Source: an uncultured Altererythrobacter sp. (lineage in GTDB: Bacteria; Pseudomonadota; Alphaproteobacteria; Sphingomonadales; Sphingomonadaceae). From it: a DNA stretch of 7,149 nucleotides. Location of the stretch: the NCBI GenBank assembly GCA_946885545.1, contig CAMPGP010000110.1, positions 1-7,149 of the forward strand. Direction: 5' to 3'. The translations under genes and the position numbers were made by a program. Positions 1 to 5,841 of this stretch are shown one piece after another. The first letter of the stretch is position 1. The number at the start of each line of letters is the position of its first letter. A model generated the notes under the pieces. The model worked only from the letters and a program-made list of their open reading frames with translations, was not told where the DNA came from and ran no database searches.

Positions 1-133
1 CGAGATAGATATTGCCCTTGAGCTGCTTGTGCTCGGCGGATTCGAAATCAAATTCTTCGATCCGATTGCCCTTGAGCACCGCCACCCGTGTTTCTTCCGG
101 GTGGCGCGCATCGATAAGCATGCGCGTTGCCAT
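1..133 (-). CDS. rne: Ribonuclease E, N-terminal fragment (cut by window edge)
   Basis: RNase E is the single-strand endoribonuclease that starts bulk mRNA decay and processes rRNA and tRNA precursors, usually as the scaffold of the RNA degradosome. Only the first 44 codons are here. Read on the minus strand from the ATG at 133-131 they begin MATRMLIDARHPEETRVAVL and reach the segment GNIYL at the window edge. From family knowledge, this N-terminal pattern (LIDA, ETRVA, then GNRIEEFDFES and KGNIYL) is that of alphaproteobacterial RNase E, ahead of the S1 RNA-binding domain. It fits RNase E better than RNase G, whose start differs. A GGAG ribosome binding site lies 8 bases upstream of the ATG, which supports this start. 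The gene is divergent from the amidase, with 435 bases between them. The catalytic core and C-terminal scaffold are outside the window. Confidence 0.93.
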   Translation of the reverse strand, partial: MATRMLIDARHPEETRVAVLKGNRIEEFDFESAEHKQLKGNIYL

Positions 134-141
134 TCAAATTT

Positions 142-145
142 CTCC
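142..145 (-). promoter_or_regulatory. Ribosome binding site of rne
   Basis: The minus strand reads GGAG here, 8 bases before the rne ATG at 133-131. This is the expected distance for a Shine-Dalgarno site and it fixes the start codon. A small imperfect hairpin (157-174) ends 11 bases upstream of it. Confidence 0.75.
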
Positions 146-201
146 GTGCGCGTCCGGGCGGGCTGGTGCCTGCCGGGATGTCGTGCGCAAATGTGTGGGT
201 T

Positions 202-222
202 CCGCCGACCGATACGCGGCGG
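202..222. other. GC-rich hairpin in the rne leader region
   Basis: CCGCCG (202-207) and CGGCGG (217-222) are perfect inverted repeats around a 9-base loop. The stem is six G-C pairs, about 70 bases upstream of the rne ATG. Such a stem can occur by chance at this GC content. It is listed because it is one of several stems in the presumed leader. Confidence 0.35.
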
Positions 223-328
223 GCGGATTTGTCGAACCGGCCGAGGCGAGAGATTTCGCAACGCCGGAATGATGTGTCTGCAACCATGCGATCGCGCCTG
301 TTTCGCGCAGCCCGGTCCGCCCACGTCG

Positions 329-352
329 CGACGCTTGCCGATGGCAGCGTCG
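329..352. other. Strong hairpin in the rne leader region
   Basis: This is an inverted repeat. Bases 329-335 pair with 346-352 and bases 337-339 pair with 343-345, giving 10 base pairs, a one-base bulge at 336 and the three-base loop 340-342. All ten pairs are Watson-Crick, so it could form in RNA from either strand. No T-run follows on either side, so it is not a standard intrinsic terminator. It lies about 195 bases upstream of the rne ATG, and I read it as a possible structural element of the rne mRNA leader. Confidence 0.5.
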
Positions 353-480
353 TCAGGGTCGGGGAGGGGAATCGCATGTCTTGCATCAACCTGTGTAGGA
401 AGCTCGGGTGGAACCCCGGGCTTGCCGCTCGTGCCCGCCAGGCCATGCGCACACGTATGCAGGCAAGGTTTCGCGGGCCG

Positions 481-505
481 TTTTCCGGCTTGTCAGCGCT
501 AGCAC
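481..505 (+). promoter_or_regulatory. Candidate promoter for the amidase
   Basis: GCTAGCAC at 498-505 matches the alphaproteobacterial -10 pattern GCTAnAWC at all but one defined position. The -35 candidate TTTTCCG (481-487), 10 bases upstream, is poor. Transcription would begin near 513, leaving a leader of about 55 bases before the ATG at 569. The GCTAGC core is a perfect palindrome shared with the minus-strand candidate, so the two promoters would overlap face to face. Confidence 0.3.
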
Positions 506-524
506 CGTGGGTTTCGTTGGGCAA
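498..524 (-). promoter_or_regulatory. Candidate promoter for rne
   Basis: On the minus strand a -35-like TTGCCCA (524-518) is followed, after exactly 14 bases, by GCTAGC (503-498). This resembles the alphaproteobacterial housekeeping pattern known from Caulobacter (TTGaCgS, 10-14 bases, GCTAnAWC), with mismatches in both boxes. Transcription would begin near 490, giving rne a leader of about 357 bases. The call rests on the motif alone. Confidence 0.35.
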
Positions 525-568
525 CCATGTTGCGCAAGACGCCCGCAACACCGTAACGTCCCGGCGCA

Positions 569-1438
569 ATGTCCGTGCGGCTCCAGATCTGGCTGATATT
601 TCTCGTGCCGCTCGCCCTCATGGCCGGGCTGTTGGCCTTCGGGCTGACCCTGCCGGTGCCGCACCTGGGGCGCGATTACGTGATCCGGGTGGAACTGCCC
701 GAAGCGGGCGATCCAGTCGACCTTCCCACGATCCACGGGCCGCAGGACCGTTCGCGTCCGCTGGTCGTGATCGATCCGGGGCACGGCGGCAAGGATCCCG
801 GCGCCAGCGTGGAGGGATACCGCGAGAAGGACATCGCGCTCGCGATGGCCCTGGCGCTGCGGGACAGGCTGGTGGAGGAGGGCGGCATCCGCGTGGCGCT
901 GACGCGCGAGGACGACCGGTTCCTGGTGCTCGACGAGCGGCCCGAGATCGCGCGCCGGATGGGAGCCGACCTGTTCCTCTCGATCCATGCCGACTCCACG
1001 GCGGAGACGACCGAGGCGAGCGGCGCGAGCATCTATACGCTGTCCGCGAACGCCTCGAGCGAGGCTGCGGCACGCTTTGCCGAGCGCGAAAACGATGCCG
1101 ACCGGGTGAATGGCGTACGGCTCGCCGGCCAGAGCGAGCAGGTCGGCGCGATCCTGGTCGAACTGTCGCAGCGGCGGGTTCAGGAAACCTCGGCAGGCTT
1201 CGCAAGCCTCATCGTCCGCGAAGGGGAGGGCGGACTGGTGTTCCATCCGCAGGCGCGCCGCTCGGCGTCGCTGGCGGTCCTGCGCGCACCCGATGTCCCC
1301 GCGGTGCTGTTCGAAACCGGATACATCACCAATCCAGAGGATGCCGCCCGACTGGCCGCGCCCGAGGGGCGGGCGCGCTTCGCAGAAGTTATGTCGCGCG
1401 CGATCCGCATCCATTTTGCGCGGGAAGCGGGGCAATGA
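569..1438 (+). CDS. amiC: N-acetylmuramoyl-L-alanine amidase (Amidase_3), membrane-anchored
   Basis: This zinc amidase cuts the bond between N-acetylmuramic acid and L-alanine in peptidoglycan, acting in the periplasm during cell separation and wall turnover. The 289 residues start with a hydrophobic anchor (about 7-28). A short linker leads into the catalytic domain (about 64-285). The expected Amidase_3 zinc ligands are visible: His72 in VVIDPGHGGKDPGA, Glu86 in REKD and His140 in SIHAD. The catalytic Glu249 lies in FETGYITN. The segment at about 150-215 matches the place where EnvC/NlpD-type activated amidases carry an inhibitory helix, so control by a LytM-type activator is possible. There is no room for the AMIN domain found in many AmiC proteins, so the symbol is by analogy. 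An in-frame TAA at 554-556 leaves ATG 569 as the first possible start. No clear Shine-Dalgarno site precedes it. PBP1A follows after 67 bases. Confidence 0.92.
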   Translation: MSVRLQIWLIFLVPLALMAGLLAFGLTLPVPHLGRDYVIRVELPEAGDPVDLPTIHGPQDRSRPLVVIDPGHGGKDPGASVEGYREKDIALAMALALRDRLVEEGGIRVALTREDDRFLVLDERPEIARRMGADLFLSIHADSTAETTEASGASIYTLSANASSEAAARFAERENDADRVNGVRLAGQSEQVGAILVELSQRRVQETSAGFASLIVREGEGGLVFHPQARRSASLAVLRAPDVPAVLFETGYITNPEDAARLAAPEGRARFAEVMSRAIRIHFAREAGQ

Positions 1439-1485
1439 TGGCGGCAGGGCGATGCAATCGATCTGGCGCGATCCGGAAACCCCGT

Positions 1486-1493
1486 GCTAGAGG
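1486..1493 (+). promoter_or_regulatory. Possible -10 element before PBP1A
   Basis: GCTAGAGG at 1486-1493 resembles the alphaproteobacterial -10 pattern GCTAnAWC. The best -35 candidate, CTGGCGC at 1463-1469, is 16 bases upstream, longer than the usual 10-14. It also sits only 12 bases before the ATG, so any transcript would be nearly leaderless. PBP1A may equally be read through from the amidase promoter. Confidence 0.2.
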
Positions 1494-1505
1494 CCGGGGC
1501 TGATC

Positions 1506-4022
1506 ATGACCGAACTGTCCACCACGGAATATTTCCGCTACCGTATCCGGCGCGACACCTCGGGCGCGATCGAGTGGTTCAGGGCGAGCTGGCGCGAGAA
1601 GCGCTGGTTCCGCTGGCTGACGATACTGCTCGGCGCGTTCCTTGCGCTGTGGCTCGTCGTCTGGGCCCTGCTCGCGCGCGACCTGCCCGACGCGGAAATG
1701 CTGCTCGAATACGAGCCGCCGCTGCCCACGATGGTGCGCGGGATGAACGGCGAGATCGTCCATTCCTATGCGCGCGAGCGGCGCGTGCAGCTGCAATACG
1801 CAGACTTTCCCGAAACGCTGATCGAATCGTACCTGGCGGCGGAGGACAAGACGTTCTTCAGCCACGGCGGGATCGACATGGGCGGCCTCGCGGGCGCGGT
1901 GATCGACTACGTCAGCAAGCTCGGGTCAGGCGAGCGCGCGGTCGGCGGTTCGACGATCACGCAGCAGGTGGCGAAGAACATCCTGCTGTCGAACGAATAC
2001 TCGATCACCCGCAAGCTCAAGGAAATGATCCTTGCGCGCCGCATCGAAGGCGTTTTGTCGAAGCCGCAGATTCTCGAACTCTACCTCAACGAGATCCCGC
2101 TGGGCCGGCGCAGCTTCGGCGTTCAGGCCGCCTCACGCGCCTATTTCGACAAGGACGTGGCCGATCTCGAGCTGAACGAAATGGCCTTCCTCGCGATCCT
2201 GCCCAAGGCGCCCGAGCGCTACGGCCGCAAGCAGAACGAGGAGCTCGCCATCGAGCGGCGCAACTTCGTGCTCGACCAGATGGCGGAAAACAATTTCGTC
2301 ACCGCGGCGGAAGCCGCGGAGGCCAAGGCTGCTCCGCTCGGGCTCAAGCCGATGCGCGCGCAATACAACACCGCCGATGCGGGGTACTTCTTCGAGGAAG
2401 TGCGCCGCAAGCTGATGGAGGATTTCGGCGAGACCGCGGAAGACGGCCGCAACAGCGTCTATGCCGGGGGGCTGTGGGTGCGGACCTCGCTCGATCCCGA
2501 GCTCCAGGCGGCGGCGCGCGACGCGCTGCGCGGCGGGATGATGCGCTATCACGGCAACCGCGGATGGCCGGGGCCGGTCGCCACGATCGATCCCGACAAC
2601 GGCGATCTAATCTCGCAGCTGCGCTCCTCCAACCTCGGCATCAGCTATCGCGACTGGTCGGTCGGCGTGGTCACCGAACGCAGTGGATCGTCCGCTTCGA
2701 TCGGACTGACCGACGGCGAAACCTATCCGCTGGCGGGCTTTCCCGACGCGCTCAAGGTGGGCGACGTGATCGCCGTAGAGCAGGCCGGGAGCGGATATCG
2801 CCTGCGCTCGGTTCCCGAGGTGTCGGGCGGGTTCGTCGCCATGGCGCCGCAGTCGGGCCGCGTGCTCGCCATGCAGGGCGGGTTCGACAGCCGCCTGAGC
2901 GACTTCAACCGGGCGACCCAAGCGCTGCGGCAGCCGGGCTCGACGATCAAGCCGTTCGTCTATGCGACGGGGCTCGACAATGGGATGACCCCGGCGACGC
3001 AGGTGCCCGACCAGACCTTCTGCTATTACCAGGGCGCTGCGCTGGGCGAGAAGTGCTTCCGCAATTTCGGCGGCGGCGGCGGCGGCGTGCACACGATGCG
3101 CTGGGGCCTCGAGCAAAGCCGCAACCTGATGACGGTGCACGTCGCGATGGACGCCGGCATGCCCGAAGTCATCAAGACCTTCGAACGTGTCGGCATCGGC
3201 AGCTACGAGCCCTATCCCGCATTCGCGCTGGGGGCCGGGGACACGACCGTGCTCAGGATGGTCAACGGTTACGCGGCGCTCGCCAATCACGGCCGGCAGA
3301 ACGAAGCGACTCTGATCGACTACGTCCAGGACCGCCGCGGCAAGGTGATCTGGCGCGCCGACAAGCGCGCGTGCGACAAGTGCAACATGCCCGAATGGGA
3401 CGGGAAGCCGATGCCGCGCCCGGGCATCAGCGGGCGACAGGTGCTCGATCCGCGGACGGCCTATCAGGTCGTTCACATGCTCGAGGGCGTCGTGACCCGA
3501 GGCACTGCGGTACGCCTGCGCGACCTCGACCTGCCGCTGTTCGGCAAGACCGGGACGACCACCGGGCCGACCAACGCATGGTTCGTGGGCGGCTCGCCCG
3601 ACATAATCGCCGGCATGTATCTCGGCTTCGACCAGCCGCGGAACATGGGCGGCTGGGTGCAGGGCGGAAACACCGCCGCGCCGATGTTCAAGGAGTTCGT
3701 CCAGAACACCCGCGATCACTGGTCGCACGATCCCTTCGTCGCTCCCGCGGGCGTTCGGATGGTGCGGATCGATCGCCGCTCGGGCAAGCGCGTGCTCGAC
3801 GGCTGGCCGACCGACGATCCGCTCGCTTCGATCATCTGGGAGGCGTTCAAGCCCGATACCGAGCCGCCGCGGCGCACCCGCGCCGACGCGATCGAGGCAA
3901 AGCGAAACGAGATTCTCGCGCTGATCCGCCGTGGAAACGAGGCGCGCCAGCGCACCGTCGTCACCTCGGGCAACGACGCCGAACCGGCGGACTTCGTGGA
4001 AGAACAGGGCGGCATCTACTAG
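1506..4022 (+). CDS. mrcA: Penicillin-binding protein 1A (bifunctional glycosyltransferase/transpeptidase)
   Basis: This class A PBP polymerises lipid II into glycan strands and crosslinks the peptides; it is inner-membrane anchored with its domains in the periplasm. The 838 residues run as cytoplasmic tail (1-35), membrane helix (about 38-57), GT51 glycosyltransferase (about 75-245, catalytic Glu113 in AAEDKTFF, GGSTITQQVAKN at 147-158), an OB-like insert (about 350-440), then transpeptidase. The transpeptidase motifs are complete: STIK with nucleophile Ser479, SRN at 538-540, and KTGT at 681-684. Residues 740-838 form a charged tail past the catalytic core. All four cysteines lie in the transpeptidase region as two pairs, 506/517 and 623/626. 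Six consecutive GGC codons encode Gly522-527 just before SRN. An in-frame TAG at 1488-1490 makes ATG 1506 the first start; the ribosome binding site is weak (GGGG, 6 bases upstream). A peroxiredoxin follows after 22 bases. Confidence 0.96.
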   Translation: MTELSTTEYFRYRIRRDTSGAIEWFRASWREKRWFRWLTILLGAFLALWLVVWALLARDLPDAEMLLEYEPPLPTMVRGMNGEIVHSYARERRVQLQYADFPETLIESYLAAEDKTFFSHGGIDMGGLAGAVIDYVSKLGSGERAVGGSTITQQVAKNILLSNEYSITRKLKEMILARRIEGVLSKPQILELYLNEIPLGRRSFGVQAASRAYFDKDVADLELNEMAFLAILPKAPERYGRKQNEELAIERRNFVLDQMAENNFVTAAEAAEAKAAPLGLKPMRAQYNTADAGYFFEEVRRKLMEDFGETAEDGRNSVYAGGLWVRTSLDPELQAAARDALRGGMMRYHGNRGWPGPVATIDPDNGDLISQLRSSNLGISYRDWSVGVVTERSGSSASIGLTDGETYPLAGFPDALKVGDVIAVEQAGSGYRLRSVPEVSGGFVAMAPQSGRVLAMQGGFDSRLSDFNRATQALRQPGSTIKPFVYATGLDNGMTPATQVPDQTFCYYQGAALGEKCFRNFGGGGGGVHTMRWGLEQSRNLMTVHVAMDAGMPEVIKTFERVGIGSYEPYPAFALGAGDTTVLRMVNGYAALANHGRQNEATLIDYVQDRRGKVIWRADKRACDKCNMPEWDGKPMPRPGISGRQVLDPRTAYQVVHMLEGVVTRGTAVRLRDLDLPLFGKTGTTTGPTNAWFVGGSPDIIAGMYLGFDQPRNMGGWVQGGNTAAPMFKEFVQNTRDHWSHDPFVAPAGVRMVRIDRRSGKRVLDGWPTDDPLASIIWEAFKPDTEPPRRTRADAIEAKRNEILALIRRGNEARQRTVVTSGNDAEPADFVEEQGGIY

Positions 4023-4044
4023 CCTCGCCGCCGGGGAGAGTGCG

Positions 4045-4584
4045 ATGAAGAAACTTGTCCTTGCGGCGGTACTCGCCGCGCTCGCTTCGGTCCCCGCGGC
4101 GGCGGAACTGCCTGCCGGGGCGCAGGCGCCTTTGTTCGCCACGCAGGCCGCGAAAGGGGGCAAGGCCTTCGCCTTCAACCTGCGGACCGCGCTCGCCAGG
4201 GGTCCGGTCGTGCTCTATTTCTATCCGAAGGCCTTCACCAAGGGCTGTACGCTCGAGGCGCGCCAGTTTGCCGAAGCGGCGGACGATTTCGCCGCAGCCG
4301 GGGCGATGGTGATCGGCATGTCGAACGACGACATCGACACGCTCAAGCGCTTCTCGACCGAGGAATGCCGCGACAAGTTCGCGGTCGGCGCAGCGACGCC
4401 GAGGATCGTCGAAGCCTACGACGCGGCGCTGGTTCGCGAGGGCAAGGACACCGGGATGACCGACCGGACGAGTTACGTCATCGATAGCAGCGAAAAGATC
4501 GTGTTCGTCCATTCGGACCTCGACTACCGCGATCATGTGCGCCTGACGCTCGCAGCGGTACGGAAGCTCGAGCGGGGCGACTGA
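4045..4584 (+). CDS. Exported peroxiredoxin, PrxQ/Bcp-like
   Basis: Peroxiredoxins reduce hydrogen peroxide and organic hydroperoxides through a reactive cysteine. The 179-residue protein starts with a typical signal peptide (Lys2-Lys3, hydrophobic 4-15, likely cleavage after AAA at 18-20), so it should act in the periplasm. The AhpC/TSA-type thioredoxin fold follows: FYPKAFTKGCT at 59-69 contains the PxxxTxxC motif with peroxidatic Cys68, and RTSYVID at 141-147 supplies the conserved Arg and a core strand. The resolving cysteine seen five residues after the peroxidatic one in E. coli Bcp is absent (Arg73). Cys108, 40 residues on, is the only other cysteine and sits roughly where the helix-3 resolving cysteine of some PrxQ proteins lies. 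The start is set by GGAG at 4035-4038, six bases upstream. It trails PBP1A by 22 bases and is probably cotranscribed. The reductant that recycles it is not visible here. Confidence 0.88.
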   Translation: MKKLVLAAVLAALASVPAAAELPAGAQAPLFATQAAKGGKAFAFNLRTALARGPVVLYFYPKAFTKGCTLEARQFAEAADDFAAAGAMVIGMSNDDIDTLKRFSTEECRDKFAVGAATPRIVEAYDAALVREGKDTGMTDRTSYVIDSSEKIVFVHSDLDYRDHVRLTLAAVRKLERGD

Positions 4585-4664
4585 GAGCGCGGTTTTCGGC
4601 ACCCTTTCGCAATCCGTGCCACTCGTCTAAGCGGGCCGCCAATTCCTGATCGGAGAATGACTTC

Positions 4665-5792
4665 ATGCGTGCCGAAGGGCAGGCCCACATCGACCGTATC
4701 GACGCCGCGCTGGCGCTCGTTCGCCAGTCGCTCGACTGGGAACGTGCGCTGCGCCGCCTCGACGAGCTCAACGCCCGCGTTCAGGATCCCACGCTGTGGG
4801 ACGATCCGAAGGAAGCGCAGGCGATCACCCGCGAGCAGAAGCGGCTCGAGAGCGCGGTCGATACCGTACGCGAGATCGAGAGCGAGAAGGCGGACGCAAT
4901 CGAATTCGTCGAAATGGGCGATGCCGAGGGCGACGACGACGTTGTCGCCGAGGGTCTGGCCAGCCTCGCGCGGCTCGCCGCCCGCGCCGACGCGGACAAG
5001 GTCCAGGCGCTGCTCGCGGGCGAAGCCGATGCCAATGACACGTTCCTCGAAATCCATGCGGGCGCAGGCGGGACGGAGAGCCAGGACTGGGCCGAGATGC
5101 TGTTTCGCATGTACGCCCGCTGGGCCGAGCGGAAGGGTTTCAAGGTCGAGACGGTCGAGTATCAGGCGGGCGAGCAGGCCGGTATCAAGAGCGCGACTCT
5201 GCAGATCAAGGGCGAGAACGCCTACGGCTACGCCAAGACCGAAAGCGGCGTGCATCGCCTAGTGCGCATCAGTCCCTACGACAGTGCGGCGCGGCGGCAC
5301 ACAAGCTTCAGCTCGGTCTGGGTCTACCCGGTGATCGACGACAACATCGCGATCGAGATCAATCCGTCGGACCTCAAGATCGACACCTACCGCGCCAGCG
5401 GCGCGGGCGGGCAGCATGTCAACACGACCGATTCCGCGGTCCGGATCACTCACATGCCGAGCGGCATCGTGGTCGCGAGCCAGAACGATCGCAGCCAGCA
5501 CAAGAACCGCGACACCGCCATGGGCATGCTGCGCGCACGGCTCTATGAAGAAGAACTGCGCAAGCGCGAGGAAGCCGCGAGCGCCGAACATGCGAGCAAG
5601 AGCGACATCGGCTGGGGCCACCAGATTCGCAGCTACGTTCTCCAGCCCTACCAGATGGTGAAGGACCTGCGTACTGGCGTGACCTCGACCGCGCCCGACG
5701 ATGTGCTCGACGGCGCGCTCGATCAGTTCATCTCCGCCGCGCTGGCGCAGCGGGTGACGGGCGAGGCGGTCGAGGTAGAGGACGTCGATTGA
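4665..5792 (+). CDS. prfB: Peptide chain release factor 2
   Basis: RF2 recognises UAA and UGA stop codons on the ribosome and triggers release of the finished protein. The 375-residue length is normal for the family. The N-terminal helical domain covers about 1-120. The stop-codon recognition segment reads [15 protein letters not shown], so the tripeptide E. coli has as SPF is SPY here (203-205). The catalytic GGQ is at 248-250 in [16 protein letters not shown], and the C-terminal part ([14 protein letters not shown]) is intact. The reading frame is continuous: Leu23-Asp24 is encoded by CTC GAC, exactly where E. coli prfB has its autoregulatory CTT TGA C frameshift. A good GGAG at 4652-4655, nine bases upstream, supports ATG 4665. 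The gene begins 80 bases after the peroxiredoxin. That gap holds only a poor promoter match (TTTCGCA 4605-4611, CTA 4627-4629) and no clear terminator, so read-through or its own promoter are both open. Confidence 0.97.
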   Translation: MRAEGQAHIDRIDAALALVRQSLDWERALRRLDELNARVQDPTLWDDPKEAQAITREQKRLESAVDTVREIESEKADAIEFVEMGDAEGDDDVVAEGLASLARLAARADADKVQALLAGEADANDTFLEIHAGAGGTESQDWAEMLFRMYARWAERKGFKVETVEYQAGEQAGIKSATLQIKGENAYGYAKTESGVHRLVRISPYDSAARRHTSFSSVWVYPVIDDNIAIEINPSDLKIDTYRASGAGGQHVNTTDSAVRITHMPSGIVVASQNDRSQHKNRDTAMGMLRARLYEEELRKREEAASAEHASKSDIGWGHQIRSYVLQPYQMVKDLRTGVTSTAPDDVLDGALDQFISAALAQRVTGEAVEVEDVD

Positions 5793-5800
5793 GGCAGGTT

Positions 5801-5829
5801 TTGCCAGCTCTGGCGCTTGCCGCTAGGGG
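5801..5829 (+). promoter_or_regulatory. Candidate promoter for the methyltransferase lipoprotein
   Basis: TTGCCAG (5801-5807), a 14-base spacer and GCTAGGGG (5822-5829) resemble the alphaproteobacterial pattern TTGaCgS, 10-14 bases, GCTAnAWC. The -35 agrees at five of seven positions and the spacing is within range. The last half of the -10 is poor. It begins 9 bases after the prfB stop and its -10 lies 12 bases before the ATG at 5842, so a transcript would have almost no leader. The same bases (AGGGGCGG) could serve as ribosome binding site in a read-through transcript. Confidence 0.35.
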
Positions 5830-5841
5830 CGGTTGAAGACG

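Larger units (their letters stand above)
134..568. other. Non-coding divergent region between rne and the amidase
   Basis: This 435-base stretch holds no gene I can support. The open frames crossing it on both strands are Arg/Pro/Ala-rich, run into the neighbouring genes out of frame, and resemble no family. What it does hold is candidate divergent promoters around 481-524, a tandem TTGNGCAA motif at 517-537, and hairpins at 157-174, 202-222, 329-352 and 477-489. If rne is transcribed from near position 490, its leader would be about 357 bases, close to my recollection of roughly 360 for E. coli rne, whose leader mediates feedback by RNase E. That parallel is an inference; no shared sequence is claimed. 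Confidence 0.6.

Noticed and set aside
48..569. Minus-strand open frame (173 codons) covering the rne leader and part of rne
   Set aside because: It overlaps rne in another frame, has no ribosome binding site or recognisable domain, and its composition is typical of non-coding high-GC DNA. A leader peptide cannot be fully excluded.
1480..1499. Five-pair inverted repeat CCCCG/CGGGG just before PBP1A, considered as a terminator
   Set aside because: The stem is short, the loop is 10 bases, and no T-run follows. It also contains the only -10-like motif, so a terminator role is unlikely.
127..1503. Plus-strand open frame of about 450 codons spanning the divergent region and the amidase
   Set aside because: It overlaps the amidase out of frame, has a low-complexity Arg-rich composition, and starts inside the rne coding sequence.
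1484..4048. Long plus-strand open frame (about 850 codons) overlapping nearly all of PBP1A in another frame
   Set aside because: It is Arg/Gly/Ala-rich with no recognisable motif, while the overlapping PBP1A frame has every expected catalytic motif. Such shadows are common at high GC.
2607..4178. Minus-strand open frame of about 520 codons opposite PBP1A and the start of the peroxiredoxin gene
   Set aside because: The product is His/Arg/Ala-rich, has no family features, and is antisense to two well-supported genes. It is a codon-bias artefact.
5793..5813. Small overlapping inverted repeats after prfB (GGCA/TGCC and CCAG/CTGG), considered as a terminator
   Set aside because: The four-pair stems, one with a two-base loop, are too weak and have no downstream T-run. 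They overlap the candidate promoter instead.
5833..5841. Upstream TTG start adding three residues to the methyltransferase lipoprotein
   Set aside because: The GG-rich stretch that would serve as ribosome binding site directly abuts this TTG. ATG 5842 has workable spacing and gives a normal lipoprotein signal.
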